From Deltaproteobacteria bacterium (lineage in GTDB: Bacteria > Desulfobacterota > Syntrophobacteria > B119-G9): a stretch of 5,969 nucleotides of DNA. Of this stretch, positions 1-4,837 are shown one piece after another. The notes below the pieces were generated by a model, which saw only the letters and a program-made list of their open reading frames with translations, did not search any database and was not told the origin of the DNA. The position numbers were made by a program, and so were the translations under genes. How positions within the stretch are numbered: position 1 is the first letter of the stretch; every line of letters begins with the position of its first letter. Location of the stretch: assembly GCA_003646715.1 (NCBI GenBank), contig QMLL01000118.1:1-5969 (forward strand), read 5' to 3'.

Positions 1-139
1 CGGTTCTTGTTGCCGAAACAACCATCTCTTTCATTACCACCGGAGCCTGATTTGGTTTTTTAGTCTCTTTGGCATGCACTGGTGATACAGAGAGCAAAAG
101 AAGCGTTGCCAGAAAAATTAATGATTTCCTCGATCGCAT
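1..139 (-). CDS. TonB-dependent outer-membrane receptor, N-terminus (partial)
   Basis: Only the first 46 codons are in the window; the gene continues past position 1. The translation starts with a signal peptide: MRSRK, a hydrophobic stretch LIFLATLLLLSV, and a likely cleavage after VHA (residue 23). A short linker follows, then KEMVVSATRT (residues 37-46), which matches the TonB-box and plug-entry pattern (E-x-V-V-S/T-A-T-R) of TonB-dependent receptors. The ATG at 137-139 is preceded by the strong ribosome site GAGGAGGG about 5 bases upstream. It lies 52 bases downstream of the ATPase stop on the same strand, so it is probably the last or a late gene of the uptake operon. Such receptors bring metal chelates, corrinoids or other scarce nutrients into the periplasm using TonB/ExbBD energy. 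The barrel and ligand-binding loops are not visible, so the substrate is unknown. The family call rests on the signal peptide, TonB box and operon context. Confidence 0.82.
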   Translation of the reverse strand, partial: MRSRKSLIFLATLLLLSVSPVHAKETKKPNQAPVVMKEMVVSATRT

Positions 140-191
140 AGTAACCCTCCTCGTCTATGAGATTGATCGCTTCTTGTGATCAGCTGGAGCA

Positions 192-956
192 TCAAAGTGC
201 CTTAGCAGGGACAAAATAACGATTACCATTCGTGGTAACGCTTCTAACCTCTACTCCATAGATAAAGCGTATGTTTTCACACGTCATTACCTTGCATGGC
301 TCACCAGAACATAAGACTTCACCTCCCTTCATCATGACAACCATATCCGAAAACTGGCATGCCAGGTTCAGGTCATGTATAGCAACCATGATCCCTATTC
401 GGTTTTCTCTGGCTTTCAAACGAAGAAGTTCCATTACTTCCAGTTGGTGTTTGAGATCCAGATTGTTGGTTGGTTCGTCCAATAAAAGATAGTCTGTTTC
501 CTGAACCAGGGCTCTTGCCAGTATAACTTTTTGTTTCTGGCCTCCACTGAGTTGGTCAAAGTCGTGTAAAGAAACCGATTCCAAACCCATTGTTTCCAAA
601 ACCGCCAGTACTTTTCTGATATCATTTGGATCCGGATTCCAATTGATATGCGGTATGCGCCCAAGAAGGACCGTATCAAATACGGACATCGGAAATTTGA
701 ACGGGTACGCCTGTGGAACGTATGCAAGATGCTTTGCCCTTTCCCGTGATGATATCCGGGCCGTATCTTTCCCTTCAACTGTTACGTCCCCCTCTGTAGG
801 TTGCAGTATGTGTAGAACACATTTCAAAAGTGTAGTTTTCCCAACCCCGTTCGGGCCAACTACACTGAGAAGCTGTCCCTTTTCAAGTTCTAAATTTATC
901 CCTTTGAGGATTTCCCGTTTCCCGTATTGAAAGCTTAGATTTTTTACCCTCAGCAT
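192..956 (-). CDS. FecCD/BtuC-type importer ATP-binding protein
   Basis: This is the cytoplasmic ATPase of a type II ABC importer (FepC/FhuC/BtuD/HmuV family), which drives uptake of metal chelates through the adjacent permease. All ABC motifs are intact: Walker A GPNGVGKTT (about residues 34-42), Q-loop VPQ (about 80-82), signature LSGGQKQ (about 136-142), Walker B YLLLDEP (about 156-162), D-loop NNLD and switch histidine in AIHDLN (about H194). The length of 254 aa is normal for the family. The ATG at 954-956 is chosen because it overlaps the permease stop as TGATG, a typical translational-coupling junction. A GTG directly before it (957-959) would add one residue and cannot be excluded. 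The C-terminus (VEVRSVTTNGNRYFVPAKA) resembles the short tail of FepC-type ATPases. The family is certain; the substrate is not. Confidence 0.95.
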   Translation of the reverse strand: MLRVKNLSFQYGKREILKGINLELEKGQLLSVVGPNGVGKTTLLKCVLHILQPTEGDVTVEGKDTARISSRERAKHLAYVPQAYPFKFPMSVFDTVLLGRIPHINWNPDPNDIRKVLAVLETMGLESVSLHDFDQLSGGQKQKVILARALVQETDYLLLDEPTNNLDLKHQLEVMELLRLKARENRIGIMVAIHDLNLACQFSDMVVMMKGGEVLCSGEPCKVMTCENIRFIYGVEVRSVTTNGNRYFVPAKAL

Positions 957-2002
957 CACCAGTAGTCCCTTCTCCGCTTCATAAGAAGGTAGAAAAAAAA
1001 CGGAACACCTAGAAAGGAAGTTACAATACCTATGGGAATGACTTGGGGTACCCAGAGAGTCCTGCTTAGCGTATCAGCGTTCACTACAAGGATTGCTCCT
1101 AGAAGAACTGAAGTTGGTAACAGAAACCGGTGATCACTCCCCACCAGCATCCGTGCAATATGAGGCGCTACCAATCCGACGAAGCCGATGATTCCTGTAA
1201 AACATATGGCTCCCGCGGTGATGAGGGATGCCAGCAAAATACCGCCAAGCCTGATGCGCCAGACGTTCACACCAAGAGTCTTGGCTGATTCATCACCTGC
1301 CATAAGAGCATTGAAACTCCATGCCCACTTCATTAAAAGTGGCGTGGGAGGAGCGATCATAAGGAGAGCTACCCCTATTTCTTGCCACCCCGCTCTTGAA
1401 AGACTCCCAAAAAACCAGAAGGTGATTTCATGCACTTCTTCCATGGTGCCAAGGTACTGGACAAAAGATGTTAGAGAAGAAAAGAAAAACATTGTGGCAA
1501 CGCCGGCAAGGATCATGGTTTCAGAGGATACATTTTTCAGCTGCGCTACCAATAATATGAAAAAGGATGTCAACAGAGCGAAGCCAAAAGCACTGGAAGC
1601 AATAAGCCATTGGTGGAGTCCGTGGCCCATAAGTATTCCGAGGACCGCTCCAAAGCCAGCCCCTGAAGCTACCCCTAATGTGAAAGGAGAAGCAAGTGGA
1701 TTTCTCAAGATGGCCTGGGTAACCGCACCACTCAGCGCCAGACCCCAGCCGGCAAGGACAGCCACGGTAATCCGGGGGAGCCTCAATTCCACCACTATGC
1801 TGCGAGCCAGCCCGTCTTCTCTCATTAAGGCAGAGAAAACACTGCTCAAATCCAGTGAAGAGGCTCCAACAGCGAGCCCGATCAGAATCGTTATGAGCAG
1901 TATACCTAATAGAAGACACAAAAAAACTATCTTCTTTTTCGTGATCGACCTGTAACTTGCAATGGTATTTCGAGGTGAAGAGCAACTCCTGGAAACTACC
2001 AT
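956..2002 (-). CDS. FecCD-family ABC transporter permease
   Basis: This is the membrane-spanning permease of a BtuC/FhuB/FepD-type importer, probably acting as a homodimer with the adjacent ATPase. Family hallmarks are ELRLPR (about residues 72-77), the ALSGAVTQAILRNPLASP block (about 89-106), GDESAKTLGV (about 236-245, the coupling-helix region that meets the ATPase) and GFVGLVAPHIAR (about 273-284). Many hydrophobic helices are present and the protein ends in a basic tail, KRRRDYW. The frame stays open upstream to an ATG at 2099-2101, but that would overlap the binding-protein gene by about 95 bases and add a non-membrane segment. ATGs at 2027-2029, 2015-2017 and 2000-2002 are also possible. 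I chose 2000-2002, which starts 4 bases after the upstream stop and gives 348 aa, the usual size. No clear ribosome site precedes any of them, so coupled initiation is likely. The start is the only uncertain part. Confidence 0.93.
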   Translation of the reverse strand: MVVSRSCSSPRNTIASYRSITKKKIVFLCLLLGILLITILIGLAVGASSLDLSSVFSALMREDGLARSIVVELRLPRITVAVLAGWGLALSGAVTQAILRNPLASPFTLGVASGAGFGAVLGILMGHGLHQWLIASSAFGFALLTSFFILLVAQLKNVSSETMILAGVATMFFFSSLTSFVQYLGTMEEVHEITFWFFGSLSRAGWQEIGVALLMIAPPTPLLMKWAWSFNALMAGDESAKTLGVNVWRIRLGGILLASLITAGAICFTGIIGFVGLVAPHIARMLVGSDHRFLLPTSVLLGAILVVNADTLSRTLWVPQVIPIGIVTSFLGVPFFFYLLMKRRRDYW

Positions 2003-2006
2003 GTTT

Positions 2007-3059
2007 TTAATGCTCATTGGGATAGACATAAATGCCCCTGTAAGCCACTCCCTGGAACTGTTCGAGGTATTGCCTATGAATTTCTTCAGGATTGAGATCA
2101 CTACATTGTCTCGGATGAAACCATTTGGCCATGTAAGCGATCCCTATTATTGCACTTGGACCAGCACAGATATCACTCTCCATAACATAGACTCTTCCTA
2201 TCTTAACCGCTCGTATATTACGCCAGCCGGGGCGGTGAATAATTCGATCTCTTATTTTTCTCAGCGTCTCGGGGTTACCTGACCTGTACGCTGCCATGGA
2301 GGATACAGTTTTTATGATCACATCGGGATTCCTGGTCAGTACCCATTCCGGTGTCACTTCAGGATAGGGTATGGAAAGATGAGATGCGATGTTTTGGCCT
2401 CCGGCAAGGACCCCCATCTCATAGCCACCGGAACCGGGACCCAGAGCATGGTAGTTTGAATAACTCTCCAGATAAATCCTTGGCTGATGTGGGTCTTTCT
2501 TAATGAGATCCTGTATAAGGTCTAATTTTCTATGATACCATTTGAGGAAAATTTCAGCTTCTCTCTCCCTGTTCAACAGCATACCAAGTGTTTTTATTTC
2601 CCGTGGCATTGATAGCATCTTGTAGAAATCAAGGCGCAGTACCTGGATACCAAGAGGACCGAGTTTCTTTTCAAGTTCCAAGCCTGGGCGATTCCCGTAA
2701 GATAAGACAAGATCAGGGTGTAGTATCGCAATCCGTTCGTAGCTGGGTTCATTCCATTTCCCAACGGTTGGGCGATTTTTCAAAACCGGCCAGAAAAATG
2801 GTCTCCCAGGGATACGGTTATCTACTCCAACCACAAGGTTCTGGGCATGCAGGATACGAATAACCTCAAGGCTATCTTCATTAAGACTCACCAGCCTGCG
2901 TATAGGACAGTGGATTTGGACGCTACGTCCTCTCGCATCTACCACAATTTGGGTGGTAGCCTTCGCCTTAAGCCTTCCGGAAACGGTGCACAAGAGAATC
3001 AAGAGAATAGAAAGAACTTTGTTTAACGTCACATTCGTTTTCCGTAATTCTGTTGTCAT
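2007..3059 (-). CDS. Periplasmic substrate-binding protein, BtuF/FepB type
   Basis: This is a class III periplasmic binding protein (PF01497-type fold) that would capture the chelate in the periplasm and deliver it to the permease. The N-terminus has basic residues and a hydrophobic core, VLSILLILLCTVSG (residues 15-28), consistent with a signal peptide. C24 is not in a good lipobox, so a soluble protein is more likely than a lipoprotein. The lobe pattern fits the family: a strand entering VSLNEDSLEVIRILHA (57-72), PTVGKWNEPSYERIAILHPDLVLS (97-120), a long linking helix (about 155-187), and PEVTPEWVLTRNPDVIIK (233-250). E65 and E238 occupy the places of the two conserved glutamates that in BtuF-type proteins contact permease arginines. 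At 350 aa the length is normal. The start has only a poor ribosome site; a GTG at codon 10 is a weaker alternative. It is the first gene of the operon. The ligand is not identifiable from sequence. Confidence 0.9.
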   Translation of the reverse strand: MTTELRKTNVTLNKVLSILLILLCTVSGRLKAKATTQIVVDARGRSVQIHCPIRRLVSLNEDSLEVIRILHAQNLVVGVDNRIPGRPFFWPVLKNRPTVGKWNEPSYERIAILHPDLVLSYGNRPGLELEKKLGPLGIQVLRLDFYKMLSMPREIKTLGMLLNREREAEIFLKWYHRKLDLIQDLIKKDPHQPRIYLESYSNYHALGPGSGGYEMGVLAGGQNIASHLSIPYPEVTPEWVLTRNPDVIIKTVSSMAAYRSGNPETLRKIRDRIIHRPGWRNIRAVKIGRVYVMESDICAGPSAIIGIAYMAKWFHPRQCSDLNPEEIHRQYLEQFQGVAYRGIYVYPNEH

Positions 3060-3086
3060 CTTGCGAAAAGACAGGTATTAGCCCAT

Positions 3087-3143
3087 AAAAAAAAGACCAA
3101 GAAATCAAATCCAGGTGTTTCCCTGGGATTGACCTTCTTGGCC
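3087..3143 (-). terminator. Intrinsic terminator / attenuator in the uptake-operon leader
   Basis: On the minus strand GGCCAAGAAGGTCAATCCCAGG pairs imperfectly with CCTGGATTTGATTTCTTGGTC around a short loop. The outer 7 bp (CCAAGAA/TTCTTGG) and the inner 5 bp (CCAGG/CCTGG) are perfect; small bulges lie between. Eight T follow (positions 3094 down to 3087). The T run is only on the minus strand, so it acts on minus-strand transcripts. No gene lies upstream on that strand within the window, and the first uptake gene begins about 28 bases further on. It therefore sits inside that operon's own leader, as expected for an attenuator or riboswitch-type terminator, or for the end of a short leader RNA. 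Confidence 0.78.
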
Positions 3144-3220
3144 TTTATCCGAAAAGTAAGTGTAGTATTGAATTAAATATGGTTCTTTAGCAGCGCCATT
3201 TCATATGACGTTTTACAGCA

Positions 3221-3249
3221 TTTAAAGCAAAAACTTGAGCCCCTGTCAA
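3221..3249 (-). promoter_or_regulatory. Sigma-70-type promoter of the uptake operon
   Basis: Read on the minus strand there is a perfect -35 box TTGACA (3249-3244), a 17-base spacer and a -10 box TTTAAA (3226-3221, 4 of 6 bases of TATAAT). The expected transcription start is near 3214, which gives a leader of about 155 bases before the ATG at 3059 and places the terminator hairpin inside it. An 8-bp palindrome TCATATGA (3201-3208) lies just after the predicted start and could be an operator, but this is weak. No convincing Fur box was seen around the promoter. Confidence 0.65.
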
Positions 3250-3267
3250 GGTGAAAAACCATAGTGG

Positions 3268-3348
3268 ACTAACCAAGAAAAAAATGAATCCTGTCTTTAC
3301 GCACTCTGCGCCTTTGCGGGTTAAATTACTCCAACAATGCTGGTTAGT
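3268..3348. repeat. Inverted-repeat pair ACTAACCA / TGGTTAGT
   Basis: A perfect 8-bp inverted repeat at 3268-3275 and 3341-3348 encloses 65 bases. The enclosed stretch contains a run of A, the motif CTCTGCGCCTTTGCGG (3304-3319) and most of an 18-base repeat that recurs near 4810. It could be a small extragenic element or a weak long-range hairpin. No target-site duplication is obvious and 8 bp can arise by chance, so this is tentative. Confidence 0.3.
3330..3347 (+). repeat. Dispersed 18-base repeat, copy 1
   Basis: TCCAACAATGCTGGTTAG at this site matches TCCAGCAATGCTGGTTAG at 4808-4825 in 17 of 18 bases, in the same orientation. Both copies are intergenic. The flanking bases differ apart from a partial ACT/AGT similarity just upstream. 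The element is nearly palindromic (CCAxCAATGCTGG), so it could be a protein site or a remnant of a genome-wide extragenic repeat. Confidence 0.5.
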
Positions 3349-3500
3349 TTCAACTTCCCACTTACTTCACATATGGGTATCACACCCACACATACCTCCA
3401 GAGCCCTAAAAATTAGAACAAATTTACCGTGCTGCCATTCCCCCTCTTCTACTGCTGACGGATATTTTCTGTTATTTTAACTGATGTAAGTCATGCTTCT

Positions 3501-3518
3501 TTCGACAAAAGTGTCGAA
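3501..3518. promoter_or_regulatory. Operator-like palindrome, possible enhancer site
   Basis: TTCGACA-AAAG-TGTCGAA is a perfect 7-bp inverted repeat with a 4-base spacer. Its TGTCG half recurs 22 bases downstream (3534-3538), about two helical turns away, next to a 10-bp palindrome ACAATATTGT (3527-3536). It lies about 140 bases upstream of the predicted start of the sigma-54-type promoter, the usual distance for an enhancer-binding-protein site. The regulator is unknown. Confidence 0.5.
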
Positions 3519-3627
3519 TCGATGGAACAATATTGTCGTGAAAGGGTGAATGGATCTCTTGTCTGGTGTTCATGGGTAGTTGAATTTTAGCTGAATGTAC
3601 AAATACTTGCGAGTGATATGGCGTAAG

Positions 3628-3642
3628 TGGCACGTTATGTGC
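3628..3642 (+). promoter_or_regulatory. Sigma-54 (RpoN) type promoter
   Basis: TGGCACGTTATGTGC matches the -24/-12 consensus TGGCACGN4TTGC at every fixed position except one (G for the first T of TTGC). The invariant GG (3629-3630) and GC (3641-3642) are separated by exactly 10 bases. Predicted transcription start is near 3653, giving a 5' untranslated region of about 118 bases before the ATG at 3771. The same bases also form a 5-bp inverted repeat GGCAC-N5-GTGCC, which leaves an operator as an alternative reading. Confidence 0.6.
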
Positions 3643-3666
3643 CTATATATAAGGGCAACGATTAAC

Positions 3667-3677
3667 GAAAAGGAGGT
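3667..3677 (+). promoter_or_regulatory. Perfect orphan Shine-Dalgarno sequence
   Basis: AAAGGAGGTGA is an 11-base perfect complement of the usual 3' end of 16S rRNA, yet no normal gene follows. Nearby frames are a TTG-started four-codon ORF (3692-3706, GFW after the start) and an ATG-started four-codon ORF encoding MKLF (3721-3735). The real gene begins about 95 bases further on, with its own GGAGG. It may be a ribosome standby site, a leader-peptide signal or a relic of a lost gene. Confidence 0.45.
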
Positions 3678-3770
3678 GAGGCGGCGGCAATTTGGGGTTT
3701 TGGTAGATAGAGAAAGAGAGATGAAATTGTTTTAGTTAAATTCTGAAAAATTGTTTTTGTGGAGGATTAC

Positions 3771-4220
3771 ATGATAAGAAAAATTTCAAGTATTACTTTT
3801 GTATTATTGTTGGTTCTGTCGGCTTCTGTATTTGCCGGTTACGGTAATGGAGCAATGAATGGCACCGGTCCTATGTCAGCGATTACCAACGGTGAAGCTG
3901 TAACCATTTCAGGAGTGGTTGCTTCAATCGGTTCCGGTAGTGGTATGGTTCTGGATACTGGCGATGGCATGGTAACCATCTACGGTATCGGACCAGTATG
4001 GTTCTGGCAAAATAGTGGCGTCGCAAGGCCACAGGTTGGAGAAGATGTTGTAGTAGATGGTTACAAGGTTACTTTTTCTGACGGAACCGAAAGGATCATA
4101 GCTTCAAAAATAACCTTATCGGGTACGACGATAGAGCTGAGAGATCCAGAAACAGGGGCTCCATTGTGGAGAAAAGCTGGAGCTAATTCAGCCAGAAGAA
4201 ATTGTCGCTTCCTTAGATAA
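3771..4220 (+). CDS. Small secreted protein of unknown function, beta-rich
   Basis: This is a 149-residue exported protein that I do not recognise as a named family. The signal peptide is clear: MIRK, a hydrophobic core (residues 9-20) and cleavage after VFA at residue 22. A Gly/Asn-rich stretch (GYGNGAMNGTG) follows. Residues 42-125 look like a single small beta domain of alternating strands and turns: EAVTISGVVASI, GMVLDTGDGMVTIYGIGPVWF, VGEDVVVDGYKVTF, ERIIASKITLSGTTIELRD. The pattern resembles OB-fold-like periplasmic domains. PLWR ends that domain and a basic tail follows, with one cysteine (C145). The ATG at 3771 is chosen because GGAGG lies 5 bases upstream; a GTG at 3759 in the same frame overlaps that ribosome site and is unlikely. 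It is first in a two-gene unit behind the sigma-54-type promoter. A role in metal or redox-protein maturation is possible but unsupported. Confidence 0.8.
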   Translation: MIRKISSITFVLLLVLSASVFAGYGNGAMNGTGPMSAITNGEAVTISGVVASIGSGSGMVLDTGDGMVTIYGIGPVWFWQNSGVARPQVGEDVVVDGYKVTFSDGTERIIASKITLSGTTIELRDPETGAPLWRKAGANSARRNCRFLR

Positions 4221-4256
4221 ATATTTAAAAATCCGAATTCTGTAGAAGGTGAAGAA

Positions 4257-4637
4257 ATGAAAGTATTAAAAATTTGCGGAACCCTTATTTTATCCGGATT
4301 GATTGCCTTAAGTGTATCACCTGTATTTGCAAGAGGGCACGGTCATGGTGGTGGTCACTCATTCAGTTCTGGACAGGGGCGGTGTAGCCGTGTTAATACA
4401 TCGACTGCCACCCAGTCTGGCTCCGGAGTTATGAACCGCTATCAGCACAGGTATCAGACGAACAATTCTGACCAGACCGGCACGGGTAATAAAACTCCAG
4501 CACAGAATTGCTACAAATACAATCAGGAAAATAACGTTGCTCATGGGACTCAAAACAGATATCAGAAAAGAATTCGCAATCAGAACATGACAGGCACCAG
4601 CGCTACTGACACGCAGACTACTACGGAAAGTCAATAG
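4257..4637 (+). CDS. Small secreted His/Gln/Asn-rich protein with NRYQ repeats
   Basis: This is an exported protein of 126 residues with no family I can name. It has a signal peptide (MKVLK, hydrophobic 8-22, cleavage after VFA at residue 25) and then a His/Gly patch RGHGHGGGH (26-34) that could bind metal. The rest is low-complexity and hydrophilic, rich in Gln, Asn, Thr and Ser. It carries an imperfect internal repeat, NRYQHRYQTNN (60-70) and NRYQKRIRNQN (100-110), and ends in TDTQTTTESQ. The mature part has two cysteines (C43, C85). It is probably largely disordered. The ATG has an AAGGTGAAG-type ribosome site and lies 36 bases after the preceding stop, so the two genes are likely co-transcribed. 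The intrinsic terminator follows 20 bases after its stop. It may be a metal-binding envelope protein or stress protein; this is a guess from composition only. Confidence 0.75.
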   Translation: MKVLKICGTLILSGLIALSVSPVFARGHGHGGGHSFSSGQGRCSRVNTSTATQSGSGVMNRYQHRYQTNNSDQTGTGNKTPAQNCYKYNQENNVAHGTQNRYQKRIRNQNMTGTSATDTQTTTESQ

Positions 4638-4657
4638 TTAAATAAAGGTTATAGGGA

Positions 4658-4700
4658 GCAAGGTCGGCTTACTTTTAAAGCCGGCTTTGCTTTAATTTTT
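4658..4700 (+). terminator. Rho-independent terminator after the secreted-protein pair
   Basis: GCAAGGTCGGCTT (4658-4670) pairs with AAGCCGGCTTTGC (4678-4690) over 13 bp, two of them G-U in RNA, around a 7-base loop. TTTAATTTTT follows directly (4691-4700). It closes the unit formed by the two secreted proteins and separates it from the membrane-protein genes. Confidence 0.88.
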
Positions 4701-4732
4701 GTGTAGGTCATAAACAGCTATAAAGAACTCAT

Positions 4733-4781
4733 ATGAAAGTCTCCTATTCTGCTAAGCCTATTTTGAGCCAGGAGCTTTCAT
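4733..4781 (+). other. Imperfect hairpin upstream of the DUF4405-type gene
   Basis: ATGAAAGTCTCCT (4733-4745) pairs with AGGAGCTTTCAT (4770-4781): 12 bp with a single bulged T, around a 24-base loop. No T run follows, so it is not an intrinsic terminator. It lies in the 200-base gap between the terminator and the next gene and could be a leader RNA structure or an operator. Confidence 0.4.
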
Positions 4782-4789
4782 TGTTCGTT

Positions 4790-4825
4790 ATTGCTGGCCA
4801 CATGGAGTCCAGCAATGCTGGTTAG
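4790..4825 (+). repeat. Hairpin plus copy 2 of the 18-base repeat
   Basis: ATTGCTGG (4790-4797) and CCAGCAAT (4809-4816) form a perfect 8-bp stem with an 11-base loop. The second arm also belongs to the palindrome CCAGCAATGCTGG (4809-4821), so two alternative hairpins can form. The TCCAGCAATGCTGGTTAG segment (4808-4825) repeats the one at 3330-3347 with a single mismatch. It ends only 12 bases before the next start codon, close enough to affect access to the ribosome site. Confidence 0.5.
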
Positions 4826-4837
4826 AGTGAGGGAAAA

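Larger units (their letters stand above)
3060..3770. other. Divergent intergenic region, no protein gene of normal size
   Basis: About 710 bases separate the two divergent gene groups. Neither strand has a convincing coding frame; only tiny ORFs of 4 to 6 codons are present. The left part (3060-3249) is the leader and promoter of the uptake operon. The centre (3250-3500) holds an inverted-repeat pair and one half of a dispersed repeat, but otherwise nothing I can name. The right part (3501-3770) is the control region of the plus-strand genes, with an operator-like palindrome, a sigma-54-type promoter and a long untranslated leader. The size is generous for simple promoters and suggests layered regulation or a small RNA. 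Confidence 0.7.

Noticed and set aside
145..185. Small inverted repeat TGATC-N9-GATCA between ATPase and receptor genes
   Set aside because: A 5-bp stem without a T run is too weak to call a terminator or processing site.
1188..1955. Long plus-strand open frame of 255 codons
   Set aside because: It lies entirely inside the permease gene on the opposite strand. Its translation is basic and low in family-like features, while the minus-strand frame has unmistakable FecCD motifs.
2003..2101. N-terminal extension of the permease to the upstream ATG at 2099-2101
   Set aside because: It would overlap the binding-protein gene by about 95 bases and add a non-hydrophobic stretch not typical of the family. 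The ATG at 2000-2002 gives the normal length.
2588..2863. Plus-strand open frame within the binding-protein gene
   Set aside because: It is antisense to a well-supported gene and shows no signal peptide, domain or ribosome site.
2980..2992. Lipoprotein signal at C24 of the binding protein
   Set aside because: The residues before the cysteine (ILL) lack the small residue needed at position -1 of a lipobox.
3374..3396. GGTAT-N11-ATACC inverted repeat as a NikR-like or other metal-regulator operator
   Set aside because: Only 5 bp per arm. The spacing and sequence do not match the NikR consensus, and it lies well upstream of the promoter.
3060..3500. Cobalamin riboswitch in the uptake-operon leader
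   Set aside because: I looked for the conserved B12-box and core strings on the minus strand and found none. The segment between promoter and terminator is also too short for the normal aptamer.
3724..3757. Direct repeat AAATTGTTTT upstream of the first secreted protein
   Set aside because: It is a 10-base AT-rich match in an AT-rich leader, easily produced by chance.
3759..3770. GTG start at 3759 for the first secreted protein
   Set aside because: That codon overlaps the GGAGG ribosome site of the ATG at 3771. Starting at the ATG gives a standard signal peptide.
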